64,000 bases of DNA from Diaporthe sp. PMI_573 (lineage: Eukaryota > Ascomycota > Sordariomycetes > Diaporthales > Diaporthaceae): NCBI GenBank assembly GCA_021399435.1, contig JAJTUP010000072.1:124001-188000 (forward strand), given 5' to 3'. The translations under genes were made by a program, and so were the position numbers. Shown piece after piece: positions 21,946 through 31,809 of this stretch. Positions within the stretch are counted from its first letter, which is position 1. Each line of letters starts with the position of its first letter. The notes under the pieces are model-generated. The model was not told the DNA's origin, did not search any database, and was given only the letters and a program-made list of their open reading frames with translations.

Positions 21946-23379
21946 ATGCCGCCGAGGAAGACCTATCCGCTCGCAAGCCGACGATCCGTCCGACTGAACC
22001 GCGAGTCTGCTGGAGGAGCGATCAACGGCTTAGAAAGTGTAGGAGGGACGGCCCCTGATACCGACTCGACCATTGAGCAAGAAGACTCAGCCAACGACGC
22101 AAGTCTGGTGCTCCCCAGCATTGAAGTCATTCCTGACAACTCGAACGACGAGTCCGATTCAGCAAGGACTAGCGGGACCACCACACCGATACCGACCCCA
22201 ATTGAACACGACACTGCACCTGAGATGGCCGACGACGAAGTCCAAGCTCAGCTCGCGCAGATCCAAGCTGAGCTCACACGCCTACGCGCCGAGAACGTGC
22301 AGCTCAAGGCTGCAATCGACAGCAACGGTAATGACAACGGCAATGGTCGCAACAATGCCCGACCACGTGAGGCTACCCCCGACGTGAGTGCGTTTGGTGG
22401 CAAGACCTTCACCCCGATTGGTATAGCCGCGCGGGCTGCCTTCAAACCCTATGGCCAGGACCAAGACGCTGTTAACCCCGACTACGACCGAAAGGCTAAA
22501 CCTACGGCCACCGACCCTGGCAGGTTTGGGGGTGACAAGAACGAGTTTGACAGTTGGGTTGCCCGATTGGCTGACAAGTTTAAGATCGATAATGACACAT
22601 TCAAGAACGAATATGCCCGGATGGCTCTCGTCCATAGCCTGACGACCGATCGTGCCAATAAGATGATCAAGACTCGATACCTATCTGAGACTAACCCTTA
22701 TTCGGGCGTGGCCGAAATGATCCAGGTACTAGCAACGGTGTACCACAACTCGAACCAAGCTTCCGACGCTCGTAAGGCTCTGGCTAAGATGATGTATGAG
22801 CCGGGAGGCAAAACCGATATCTTCCAGTTTATTTCGGACATCAACGCCCTAGCCGACGAAGCTGGCATCGCCGACGCTGAACGTAAAGCCACCCTATGGG
22901 AACACATCCCACCTGGTCTTGACAACCGTCTGCTTAGTGACAGCAAAGACCCCGACATTTCCTACGAACGCTTCACCCGTAACGTCGCCGACGCCGCCCA
23001 CAGCCAACAACGCCATTACGAACTGAACCAGGAGCGTCGCCGTAAGAAGGATAGCTCTAATACCAACGACCCCAACGACCGTAAATCATCTTCTCACTTG
23101 CCTAAGTCTCGTAACAACCACCGACCTAAACCCGATTCCAACCCAAAGGCTTCTAACGGCAAACCTGTTACCGTCCTAACCGCTCACCGCGCCCTCACGG
23201 AGGATGAAAAGCGCGTCCACTGGGATGCTAACTCCTGCTTCATTTGCGGCAAGGTTGGCCACAAAGGCGCTGCTTGCCCGGACCGCGAGAAGCTCCCGAC
23301 AGTCAAGTCTATCAAGGCTAAGGAGAAGGATGCTAAGGCAGAGGAAACGAGCTCGAGCGATGAGTCGGAAAACGAGTAG
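21946..23379 (+). CDS. gag: Gag polyprotein of the chromovirus
   Basis: 477 residues from ATG 21946. N-terminal basic and Ser/Thr-rich region; a coiled-coil-like segment with QLAQIQAELTRLRAENVQLK at about residues 104-123; a capsid-like centre (residues about 175-370, with FGGDKNEFDSWVARLADKFK). Near the C-terminus is one CX2CX4HX4C zinc knuckle, CFICGKVGHKGAAC, then an acidic tail. It forms the particle shell and packages RNA. It ends with TAG at 23377-23379, overlapping the upstream-open pol frame by 16 nt. Confidence 0.92.
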   Translation: MPPRKTYPLASRRSVRLNRESAGGAINGLESVGGTAPDTDSTIEQEDSANDASLVLPSIEVIPDNSNDESDSARTSGTTTPIPTPIEHDTAPEMADDEVQAQLAQIQAELTRLRAENVQLKAAIDSNGNDNGNGRNNARPREATPDVSAFGGKTFTPIGIAARAAFKPYGQDQDAVNPDYDRKAKPTATDPGRFGGDKNEFDSWVARLADKFKIDNDTFKNEYARMALVHSLTTDRANKMIKTRYLSETNPYSGVAEMIQVLATVYHNSNQASDARKALAKMMYEPGGKTDIFQFISDINALADEAGIADAERKATLWEHIPPGLDNRLLSDSKDPDISYERFTRNVADAAHSQQRHYELNQERRRKKDSSNTNDPNDRKSSSHLPKSRNNHRPKPDSNPKASNGKPVTVLTAHRALTEDEKRVHWDANSCFICGKVGHKGAACPDREKLPTVKSIKAKEKDAKAEETSSSDESENE

Positions 23380-26300
23380 GACCACCGGAAGTCTCTACGG
23401 TGGTCCCTATGTACACAACAGTCCAGATCGGGAGAGAGAATCCCACCTCCTTCCTCATTAATGCTCAACTTAAGAAGCATGGTGAAGAAGTGCCGATCAA
23501 AGCCCTTTGTGATACTGGAGCAGAAGCCCGACTGCTAGTCAGTCCCTCAGTAGCTCAGCGTGCGGTGGAGCAGCTGGGCGCCCGTCTTAAGAAGCTCAAA
23601 CGACCTATCACCTTGACCGACTACCGCCAACAAGAAGCCGGCCGCATCACCTACATCCTCAAAACATCACTGTGTGTAGACGGTCGAACGTTCCCTGATG
23701 AATCGTTCTGGGTCACCGAAACAGGCTATGACGTATTCATTGGTCTAGACTGGTTTGTAGAAAAAGATGTCTGGCTACACCCCCGGACAAGGACATTGGA
23801 ATGGCCAGAAGACAAAAAGAGCCTCGCCCACGAAAAGTGCGACCAACCGATATCTATCGACCCAGTCGTCAACGTAGCAGCCCTTCAAGCCCAGATCAAT
23901 GACGACCCGCGACAAGCGCGGTGGAGGGATAAGCCGCTACCTGGCGAGCCTATACTCCTCGAGCTATCTAAGCCACAACAGATTACGGGAATCGCTGGAA
24001 TCAACCCATCGTGGAGGACCAATAGAGGCGAGAAGATACCTTTTCCCCTAGACGAGGACCCAGGACACGTTCAATTGGTCCGCGAACGGTTACCACTACG
24101 GTTACGCCACCTCGAGGGTTTCTTTTCGAAGAAGGCCTCTACCAAACTCCCGCCCCGGCGACCCGGGTACGATGTGACGCTCGAACTGAAGAATCCGTTG
24201 ACCGGCTCACCTCCGACCTTCCGCACACCGATCGGATTGATTCCACTGGAGAAGGAAACAACAGACGAACTCTTGAAGATTGGGTTTATCGAGCGATGTA
24301 TGGAGCCCAAGGCAGCGTCAGTCCTCTTCGTACCAAAGCCACACTCTACGGACAAGCGCTTTTGTATTGATTACCGCTGGATCAACCAATTCTTGAAGGA
24401 CCGTTTGGTCCCCGCACCTGATGTCAACGGGACAGTGGCTGGGTGCCGCAACGCTAAGAGATTCTCTAAGATTGATATCATCAGGGCCTTCAACCGACTC
24501 CGTATGGCCGTGAACTCTGAACACTTGACAGCGTTTCGTACACGCCAGGGTACATTCCAGTGGAAGGTTCTGCCTTTCGGCCTTAAGGTTGGGCCGGCTT
24601 GGTGGCAGGATTTCATTAATGCCCAATTGAACGAACTCCTAGACCTATTTGCGAGCGCCTACGCCGACGATGTTCTGATCTATTCAGATGAGGAAGACGA
24701 AGAAGTCCACTGGGTACAGGTGGAGGAAGTGATACACCGACTGAGCCAAGCCGATCTTCAAGGGGACATCAAGAAGTCCCGATTTAACGTCACGACGATA
24801 GACTACCTCGGCATTGTGATGGAAGCCGGGGTAGGTGTTCGCATCGACCCTGAGAAAGTGAAGGCTATTCACAACTGGAAATTCGAAGACCTCAAGTCGA
24901 AGACCGCGATCCGCTCATTCCTAGGCCTCTGCAACTATATTCGCGTATTCTGCCATCACGCGAGCGGCACCGCAGAGCCTCTTAACCGTTTACTCAAGAA
25001 GGATGTGCCCTTTAGCTGCGGCCCCGAGCAACAAGCTGCCTTTGAAGAACTCAAACGACTCGCGTGCGAAGCGCCTGTGATGGCCTTCTTCGTACCGGGT
25101 CGAGAAACGAAAGTCGAGACTGACGCCTCACGTAACGCCACTGGAGGAGTTATCTGGCAGAAGCAACCTGACGGCGAGTGGAAGCCGGTGGGTTACTTCT
25201 CCAAGACAATGACCCCGGCCGAGAGAGCCTACCCGATCCAGGACCGCGAATTACTCGCTGTGGTACAAACCCTTGAGCAATACCAGCCTGAACTACTCGG
25301 AATGAAGTTCTTCGTCCTGACTGACCACCAAGCGCTCGTGTATTACTCGACAAAACGAGTCCTCTCTACCCGGCAAGTCCGCTGGGCAGACTTCCTCTCG
25401 AACTTCGACATCACATTCCAGTACCGACCGGGCAAGGATAACGTTGCTGCTGATGCCCTCTCACGAAAGACTGCCGATCTCCCTACTGTCAAAGCCCGTG
25501 AGCAAGAAGAACGCACAATGGCGCTGATCCCGCCCGAGAAGATTAAACCTGCGATCAACGCAGCCGAGGTTGCGTTGACACCCTATACGGTTCAGGGTTC
25601 CGACCTCGTCGACCTCATCAAGGTCGAGAATGAGAAACAAGAACTCGGCTCATATGAAGGCAAATTGATCGTCCCGGAACTCACGAGCAATGGCCAACTC
25701 TTTCTACGTACCGCTCTGATCCGCGAGGCTCACGAACCCAAGATCTTCGCCCACCCAGGGCAGAACAAGACGATCGAGGCAATCCGCCGCCAATACCACT
25801 GGGAGGGATTGAACAAGGATGTCCGACGCTACGTGAAGAATTGCCACAAGTGCGGCCGCAACAAGGGGCGGCATGACCGTAGCCCAGGACTCCTACGCCC
25901 ATTACCTATTCCGAACCACGTGTGGGAGCACGTGGCCGTCGATGGCAAAGATATGCCGCCTGACCGCCATAGCTACAATTACGTATGGGTTTTTATTTGC
26001 AAATTTAGCAGGATCTTAGCTACGCTACCGGGACGAAAGACTGATACGGCGGAAGACCTGGCAAAGCGGTACTACCGCCACCTATATCGTTTCCTTGGTG
26101 TTCCTTGGATCTGGATCTCTGATAACGCAGGCCCGTTCATCTCTGAGTTTATGGCAACGATCAACAAACTCACAGGCACGAAGCACCGTCACGGTAGTCC
26201 TCTCCATCCGCAGACCCAAGGCGCGATTGAGATTACCAACCAGGAACTTGACCAGAAGTTGCGCTTCTATATTGACAAATACCAGACCGACTGGAGTGTC

Positions 26301-27125
26301 CACCTCCCGGCCTTCGACTTCGGCCATAATGCCTCGTGGCACTCTAGCATCGACATGGCCCCGCTCAAAGTTGCCCTAGGCGCTGACCCGCGCAATCCCC
26401 TCTCAACCGACCTGCCTACGATTGATATCGACTCGCATCAAAAGAAGAAAGCCTTGGAGATCATACAACAAACAAAGGAAGTACAAGACCTAGCACGCAA
26501 GAACGCAGAAGCGTCCCAGGAAAAGCAGGCCAGGCAAGCGAATAAGAAACGACGGATGGTCGACTTTAAGATCAACGACTATGTATTCCTCAAGAAGAAG
26601 GGCTTTACAACTACAGCTCCTACAACGAGACTGGAGTCACAATGGACAGGGCCGTGGCAAGTACTGGAAGAACGCGGCCACAGTTACGCCCTGGACCTTC
26701 CTGCATCCTTCCGTGGTAGGAACCTCTTCCACGCTGACCGCCTACGGAAAGCGGCAATGGACCCCTTACCGCAGCAACGACGAGAACCGCCGCCGCCCGA
26801 GGAGATCAACGGCGAAGCCGAGTGGGCAGTCACTAAGATCCTCGCGTCCAGACTGACAGGCCGCAACAAGGTACTGGAGTACCAAGTCGAGTGGCAAGGC
26901 TGTGACCCTGACGACACGTGGTACCCAGCTGGGAACTTCAAGAACGCTGCAGTGACACTGGAAAAGTTCCACCAAGAATATCCTGACGCAGCTGGACCAC
27001 CAATCAAGCTACAGGAATGGATACGCGCCGCCGCTGAAGACCGTGACGACCAACCGCACAACGATGATAACATAGCTGACCACGGAGAGAAGAACCCCCG
27101 ACGTAAGCAACGACGACACATATGA
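23364..27125 (+). CDS. pol: Pol polyprotein of the chromovirus with C-terminal chromodomain
   Basis: The frame is open from 23364 (just after TGA 23361-23363) to 27125, about 1,253 codons. The first in-frame ATG is 23409. In order: aspartic protease (ALCDTGAEARL at about 23505); reverse transcriptase (YADDVLIYSD at about 24660); RNase H (TDASRNATGGV at about 25120); integrase HHCC finger (HPGQNKTIEAIRRQYHWEG then CHKCGRNKG); integrase catalytic Asp residues (VAVDGKD, WISDNAGPF); and a chromodomain at about 26818-26990 (YQVEWQGCDPDDTWYPAGNF). It lies -1 relative to gag. Expression probably needs frameshifting or reinitiation. All catalytic motifs are present. Confidence 0.93.
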   Translation, partial: VGKRVGPPEVSTVVPMYTTVQIGRENPTSFLINAQLKKHGEEVPIKALCDTGAEARLLVSPSVAQRAVEQLGARLKKLKRPITLTDYRQQEAGRITYILKTSLCVDGRTFPDESFWVTETGYDVFIGLDWFVEKDVWLHPRTRTLEWPEDKKSLAHEKCDQPISIDPVVNVAALQAQINDDPRQARWRDKPLPGEPILLELSKPQQITGIAGINPSWRTNRGEKIPFPLDEDPGHVQLVRERLPLRLRHLEGFFSKKASTKLPPRRPGYDVTLELKNPLTGSPPTFRTPIGLIPLEKETTDELLKIGFIERCMEPKAASVLFVPKPHSTDKRFCIDYRWINQFLKDRLVPAPDVNGTVAGCRNAKRFSKIDIIRAFNRLRMAVNSEHLTAFRTRQGTFQWKVLPFGLKVGPAWWQDFINAQLNELLDLFASAYADDVLIYSDEEDEEVHWVQVEEVIHRLSQADLQGDIKKSRFNVTTIDYLGIVMEAGVGVRIDPEKVKAIHNWKFEDLKSKTAIRSFLGLCNYIRVFCHHASGTAEPLNRLLKKDVPFSCGPEQQAAFEELKRLACEAPVMAFFVPGRETKVETDASRNATGGVIWQKQPDGEWKPVGYFSKTMTPAERAYPIQDRELLAVVQTLEQYQPELLGMKFFVLTDHQALVYYSTKRVLSTRQVRWADFLSNFDITFQYRPGKDNVAADALSRKTADLPTVKAREQEERTMALIPPEKIKPAINAAEVALTPYTVQGSDLVDLIKVENEKQELGSYEGKLIVPELTSNGQLFLRTALIREAHEPKIFAHPGQNKTIEAIRRQYHWEGLNKDVRRYVKNCHKCGRNKGRHDRSPGLLRPLPIPNHVWEHVAVDGKDMPPDRHSYNYVWVFICKFSRILATLPGRKTDTAEDLAKRYYRHLYRFLGVPWIWISDNAGPFISEFMATINKLTGTKHRHGSPLHPQTQGAIEITNQELDQKLRFYIDKYQTDWSVHLPAFDFGHNASWHSSIDMAPLKVALGADPRNPLSTDLPTIDIDSHQKKKALEIIQQTKEVQDLARKNAEASQEKQARQANKKRRMVDFKINDYVFLKKKGFTTTAPTTRLESQWTGPWQVLEERGHSYALDLPASFRGRNLFHADRLRKAAMDPLPQQRREPPPPEEINGEAEWAVTKILASRLTGRNKVLEYQVEWQGCDPDDTWYPAGNFKNAAVTLEKFHQEYPDAAGPPIKLQEWIRAAAEDRDDQPHNDDNIADHGEKNPRRKQRRHI

Positions 27126-27161
27126 TCAAACCCCGTATAGTCTACTGCGTCGATATACGAG

Positions 27162-27177
27162 GTTTGGCGGGGGGTAG
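27162..27177 (+). promoter_or_regulatory. Polypurine tract
   Basis: A G-rich run (GGCGGGGGG followed by TAG) lies directly before the 3' LTR, where plus-strand DNA synthesis would be primed. Confidence 0.65.
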
Positions 27178-27381
27178 TGTGACGACGACGGAACCCTAAC
27201 CCTGGATGGCCAGGTGGGGCATGCAAGCACGCGATCTAGCGTGCAGGCCAACGCGCTTGACTTCTCGTCGCGCCCGCGGTAAAGGCTGCGGCCTTTTCTT
27301 TCTCTTGCTTCCCTAGAGTAGAATCTTCGTCCATAGTGCCAATTCAAGGTGTTCACGCCCTCTGCAACGCTGGCCGTGACA
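27178..27381 (+). repeat. 3' LTR of the chromovirus
   Basis: 204 bp, apparently identical to the 5' LTR, followed by the target copy CTTAC at 27382-27386. It supplies the polyadenylation region of the element. Confidence 0.93.
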
Positions 27382-27386
27382 CTTAC

Positions 27387-27856
27387 TAAGCGTGATATAA
27401 GGTAATTAAGGTTGGTTGGGTTAGTATATTTATTTAAAGGGTTTTATTTTATAATTAGTCTACATTTAGGTGTAACGGCCAGCAATGTCCAGCATGGAAG
27501 CTGTTGTATTGGCACTACGTACGAAGATTCTAAGCTTGAGGAGAGGAGAAGAAAGAAAAGAAACTCGCGATGTGCGACGCGTTGGAGAAGTTTAATAACC
27601 GTGGTCCGTGCCTGTCGCAGGGGCCAACCCCCTGCCAGCACCTTGTGGTGGTGTCAGCCCGTCTAGTGGTGACAACCGCCACAATTTAGGCAACCTATAG
27701 TAGTTGCAAACTATATTATTACGCGCATTGCTTTTATATTTAAAGCCTAGCTTTTATTGTTTAATAGCAACTTTTTTCTTAAAAAGAAAAAAGAAATTGC
27801 TTTAGTAGGTTTTTATACATTAAAGCATCTTTGCTTAGTGCCTTATCTATTATATA
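27387..27856. other. Intergenic sequence, no recognised gene
   Basis: A mix of AT-rich sequence and a GC-richer 120-bp piece at about 27590-27680. No ORF with a domain, no clear repeat. It separates the Gypsy element from the pogo-type element. Confidence 0.4.
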
Positions 27857-28178
27857 TAACGTGGTTTACCAGTCAGCCGTGTTTATCACATGCCCGTGTT
27901 TTTTTACTACCTCCACCAACTTTCGTCAACCCCAGCACCCACCCAAGGCAAATAAATCAATTATAATTGGCACCAATTGGTGCCAACTGCTTTGAATTTC
28001 CTATTTTTAATTGATTTAGTTAATTTGGAGTGGGGGTAGGGCTGCAGTGCCAGTCTGAAAAGTTAAAGTTTAGGTGGGCAGGGTTGTTTTTGGTGTAGAT
28101 CGCGTCCCCATTTTTCGCGTCAATCTCGCATCACTCTACCTACTTAAACAATCAACACGCTAGAAATCAACAGCCACA

Positions 28179-29136
28179 ATGCCAATCTACTCAAAAGAAG
28201 ACAAAATTAAACTAGCACTTCAGGCAATCGAGAATTCCAAAAAAAAATCAAAAGAAACCCTTAAATGTAGCCCAGGCTGCACGTATCTTTAACGTCCCTA
28301 TATCTACCCTACGCGACAGGATGAACAACCGACCACATCGTGGAGAATCACGCGTTGAGAAGCATAAACTTGACCCAGTCGAAGAGCAAACACTTATTCG
28401 ATACGTCATTGAGCAAGATGCACGAGGGTTTCCAATGCGACTTTCTGGTGTGGAAGATATGGCCAACCTTCTGCTGGCATCGCGTGATGGCAAGCCTGTT
28501 GGCAAGCACTGGGCACGACGCTTCTGTTGGAATATTCTAGACTAAGTGTATTATTAATAGGGAATATCTTTATTCCTGTAAGACGAATATATATAGGGGG
28601 CCTCTGGCCCACTTACACGAAGCTAGAATAGTCGGAATACTAAGCACTATTGCATACAAATCAACAGCTTCGTGGATGCACAACCTACCTTGAAGACTAG
28701 GTTTAATCGGCCTTATGACTACCAGAGGGCCCTCTGCGAAGATCCAGAGGTTATTGGGAACTGGTTCCGGCTACTCCGCAACATAATAGCCAAGTATGGG
28801 ATCACAGATGACGACCTGTATAACTTCGACGAGACTGGCTTCATGATGGGCGTGATAACTGCAACATTGGTTGTTACACGTTCTGACCGACATGGAAAAG
28901 CTAAATCTATTCAACCTGGAAACCGGGAATGGGCAACAGCTATTGAATGTATTAATGCGAAGGGCTGGTGTATCCCGCCGTTCGTGATCGTCCAGGGCGC
29001 CTACCACCTTGCCAACTGGACAACGGAGTCTGGCTTCCCACCAAGCTGGATAATCAAGCCTACTCCAAATGGGTGGACAGATAACGAGACTGGTCTAGAA
29101 TGGATTCGGCACTCGATGGAAGAGCTAGATGTATAA
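28179..29136 (+). pseudogene. Pogo/Fot1-type transposase pseudogene
   Basis: From ATG 28179 (MPIYSKEDKIKLALQAIEN) the psq HTH is shifted out of frame at a run of nine A at about 28239-28247 and resumes as RIFNVPISTLRDRM. A CENP-B-like second HTH ends at KHWARRF, where a solo LTR is inserted. Past it, TLKTRFNRPYDYQRAL and the DDE start follow: LYNFDETGFMMG with the first Asp, and AKGWCIPPFVIVQG. The frame stops at 29136 before the second Asp block. A C-terminal fragment, FSCLRSRIALLENENHGL, reappears at 29188, so the catalytic half is internally deleted. Non-functional. Confidence 0.8.
28525..28666 (+). repeat. Solo LTR (142 bp) inserted in the pogo-A transposase
   Basis: Starts TGTTGGAATATTCTAGAC and ends AAATCAACA, flanked by a perfect 5-bp duplication GCTTC (28520-28524 and 28667-28671). 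The start is typical of Ty1/Copia LTRs. No internal retrotransposon sequence follows, so it is a solo LTR, probably left by LTR-LTR recombination. It contains a TATATATA motif and a CTTTATT/AATAAAG motif. A related copy lies inverted at 31249-31394. Confidence 0.85.
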
Positions 29137-29228
29137 AATAGAATCCGGATATTCGCGTACCCTTAATCGGATGCCGCGTACCTTTTCATGTCTTCGCTCT
29201 CGAATCGCCCTGCTAGAGAACGAAAACC

Positions 29229-29516
29229 ATGGCCTCAAAGTCGAAAAAGAGGTCCGAGAGAAGACAAAAATGCCGCAAGGCCATACCCAACCCCAACTCG
29301 GAGTTCATGACTATGTTCGAAATAGGGAAGAAAGACCTCACCGTAGATGCACTGGAAGACGAGCCACGGCCTCAGAAACGCCGTAAAGTTGCTCAAGTCG
29401 AAGTTGAAGAAGATGAGGAAGAAGATGATGAAGATGCATCCGAGCCGGAGGTTTTAGAGGAGATTGTGGTGCGCAGCGGGCGCAGAACTCGGCGCCCGGC
29501 TAGACTTGCTGATTGA
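29229..29516 (+). pseudogene. Charged C-terminal tail of the pogo-A transposase
   Basis: An ORF starting MASKSKKRSERRQKCRK, followed by an acidic run rich in Glu/Asp and a final basic motif SGRRTRRPARLAD. It overlaps in another frame the leucine-zipper-like piece RIALLENENHGL. Such lysine-rich then acidic tails end many fungal pogo/Fot1 transposases. It is probably the tail of pogo-A after an internal deletion and frameshift, but an independent small gene is not excluded. Confidence 0.5.
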
Positions 29517-29563
29517 ACAACTTCTCACAATTATTTTGATACTATTTACAGACGAGGAACACC

Positions 29564-30091
29564 ATGATCAACGTCCTGGCGCCGCTACCAGTCACTGGGC
29601 TAGGAAGGAGCAATGCTATGAAAGACGACACCACTGCCGCCGATCTGCTGGCGGGTCAGTTCGACGATATAGTACGCTCTGCTTCGATTCACAAAGAGGT
29701 AGCAGTGGCGATGGCAGCCTGCCTGGACAGCTTCGTGGCGAGCTGGAAGGATGAGGCTAAGGAGGAGCACCGCCGAGTAGCTCACTCCATGGTGAACGAC
29801 GCGTTTTGCCACCTCAGCGCGAACATCTTCGCCTCAAGCAATGGCCAGCTAGTGGCTCCTATGCGAGCCCAAAGCACTCAGCCGACTTCGTCTAGCAATA
29901 GCAGTGTTGGCCAAGACAGTGCCGAGCAGAGCAGCTCGGTACCATCCCGGACGTCATGGATAACGGCACAAAGTTCTAGTAACGATCCCCACCAGGAGAA
30001 ACCGTATGAAACCGGGAGGCTCGCCGGGAGGCTCTTTCCTCCAAATCTAAATGTCATCGATTGGTCTCGAAGCGCTAGAAGCCAGGAATAA
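29564..30091 (+). CDS. Hypothetical 175-aa protein
   Basis: An uninterrupted ORF with ATG at 29564 and a second ATG at 29618. The first half is helical and charged (SFVASWKDEAKEEHRRVAHS), the second half is Ser/Gln/Thr-rich and low complexity. No catalytic motif. The layout (helical region then Ser/Pro-rich stretch) is loosely like the N-terminus of ORF1 of fungal Tad/CgT1 LINEs, but no knuckle or reverse transcriptase follows. A C homopolymer lies just downstream at 30110-30119. I do not recognise it. Confidence 0.35.
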   Translation: MINVLAPLPVTGLGRSNAMKDDTTAADLLAGQFDDIVRSASIHKEVAVAMAACLDSFVASWKDEAKEEHRRVAHSMVNDAFCHLSANIFASSNGQLVAPMRAQSTQPTSSSNSSVGQDSAEQSSSVPSRTSWITAQSSSNDPHQEKPYETGRLAGRLFPPNLNVIDWSRSARSQE

Positions 30092-31248
30092 GTGTTAATC
30101 ACAGCCGACCACCCCCCCCCATCTAAGTTTCCAAACAAGTAAATGCCCACTTAGTCGAATTTGAGATCTGCAAAAATTTTGCATTATTCTACCCTTTTCG
30201 ACGAGTATTAATACCAGTCGCTGTGCTGTAGGCACGAGAAGATCCGTTACGTCTATCGCAAGGTTTCCCGCCGGAGCACTGTGTCAAGTTTAGCTATTGA
30301 CTTTTTTAAGGACGGAATATATCGTACCTTCTTATGAGCCAGCTTGCATTGCAGACAGGACTTCTTGCCCCTTTCCCTATCTCCGAGATGACGGGTGGAA
30401 TGTGGCCCCTGCTCATCCAGCTTGCTGGGAAGATCAACAGGTGTAAGGAGGACGTGGCAAAGACCCAGACAATCGAATACATGGAGATGGTACATGGAGA
30501 TGGTGGAGAGTTTCGTTGAGTCGGGTGTGCTTTGCCGGGTAGACATCGGATTCTTAACATCTTGGATATGGTTCTACGTGAAGGTATATGGTATGTGGTT
30601 ATCAGAATCGAGCTTTATATGACCCTGTTGTCAGCACTAAAATTGTACAGGGCCGCTTGGTTTCCATTATCGGGGTTCGCGTTGTTTTTGGCGAACTGGT
30701 TGCAGGACTTGCTGAGTTGGGTGCCTTCGCCGATCACCTGGAGTGGAGGCCCAAAACCTTCATCTCCATCATTTCTTGCCACTTTTTGAGGGTGGGCCTG
30801 GCCTTAGGTGTGACGAAGGAGGCTCCCGAATAAAGGGCAACTTCGGAGAGTGGCTGCTTTCTGAGGGCATTCTCAGGCAGGCTGTGAGAACTGCATCATC
30901 TAAGGGGAGGTCAACTATTTGCGGGTCCCGGGGAAGCGTAAGATCAATTAACCCCGCAGAAGAGACGTGTGGACGTGCAAATATCGTGATACTAACCAAA
31001 ACGGGTGTCGGTGATGGTGTGTCACTGTGAAGCCCCTTGCGATTGCATACCCTCGAAGGGGCCAGTCTGCTTGCGCTCGTACTTGATGCCCATGTAGGTC
31101 TTGGCGTCCTCGTTGTTGGCTCGCAATTGATCGGCCTCCTGATCAACCCAGACGCAGTTCGGCCGGGAGACGTTGTGTTGCACGAAAGACTGCCCGTCGG
31201 CGTCTCCATCCGCGTCTCCCTCCATGCGCTGGCGGGTGAAGTAGGCTG
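30092..31248. other. No supported gene
   Basis: Several overlapping short ORFs on both strands (for example 30532-30789 plus, 30769-31209 minus, 31022-31225 minus) have no recognised domain and no consistent splice signals. The last of these abuts the inverted LTR copy and may be a remnant of a coding region. Confidence 0.4.
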
Positions 31249-31394
31249 TGTTGAATTGTATGTAATAGTGCTTAGTATTCAGACTATTCTAGCTTTGTGT
31301 AAGTGGGCCAGAGGCCCCCTATATATATTCGTCTTATAGGAATAAAGATATTCCTTATTAATAATACAATGTCTCTTTCTCCATACTCCTTACA
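31249..31394 (-). repeat. Second LTR copy (146 bp), inverse orientation
   Basis: On the minus strand it starts TGTAAGGAGTATGG and ends ACAATTCAACA. The central ~105 bp are nearly identical to the solo LTR at 28525-28666, while the first 25 bp have diverged. The 5-bp flanks differ (GGCTG and ATATG), so no target duplication is preserved. Internal retrotransposon sequence is absent on both sides. Confidence 0.75.
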
Positions 31395-31809
31395 ATATGT
31401 CTTTGTTTAAAGGACTTACCATAGTATTTTCGTCGAATTTCTAAGCATTTCTTTTAAGAATGTGCTTAGAAAAGTTTAAAAGTCTACATAAGTTTGGCTC
31501 GTGGCTTGATACTTTAGACTAACACATTTTCCTTCTACAAAAGTCCAAAATGTATTCAGGCCCTTACAAGTACTAATTTTAAGCCTTTTCTCTTTGCTGC
31601 TTTCTCTTTTCTCGCCTTTTGGCTTAAATAAACAACCCATAATTAAGACTTTATTTTTCTAAAAACGTAATTTGGATATAAACGCACCAATCCTCCATTT
31701 TGCCTCATTGACCCAGGAATGCAGCCCCCAATCCTGCTTTCTCGTGCTGCGGTTGGACCTATCTGTCACATCTCGCATATGTGCTGGTACGCGTACATAT
31801 ACAACAAGT
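31395..31809. other. AT-rich intergenic stretch
   Basis: A+T-rich sequence with poly-T tracts and no supported gene. It would contain the promoter of the weak gene model at 31810. Confidence 0.4.

Larger units (their letters stand above)
21494..27381 (+). mobile_element. Intact chromovirus-type Ty3/Gypsy LTR retrotransposon
   Basis: 5,888 bp, bounded by two 204-bp LTRs that look identical by eye and by a 5-bp target duplication CTTAC (21489-21493 and 27382-27386). It holds a leader with tandem repeats, an uninterrupted gag ORF and an uninterrupted pol ORF in the order protease, reverse transcriptase, RNase H, integrase, chromodomain. Matching LTRs and open frames indicate very recent insertion. 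The chromodomain places it among chromoviruses, which often target histone-marked chromatin. It should be autonomous as far as sequence shows. Confidence 0.93.
27859..29516 (+). mobile_element. Pogo/Fot1-like DNA transposon, degenerate (pogo-A)
   Basis: The left end ACGTGGTTTACCA starts right after a TA dinucleotide at 27857-27858, as expected for this superfamily. The same end, also after TA, occurs at 53957. A second shared block, GGCACCAATTGGTGCC, lies about 110 bp inside both copies. The right terminal repeat was not found; the last related coding sequence ends near 29516. The element is interrupted by a solo LTR (28525-28666) and has internal lesions. Confidence 0.7.

Noticed and set aside
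24071..27226. Numerous antisense ORFs inside the chromovirus pol
   Set aside because: They are shadows of the long pol frame without start context or domains.
31249..31394. Interpreting the two inverted LTR copies as terminal repeats of one DNA transposon spanning 28.5-31.4 kb
   Set aside because: The first copy has its own 5-bp duplication on both sides, so it is an independent solo insertion.
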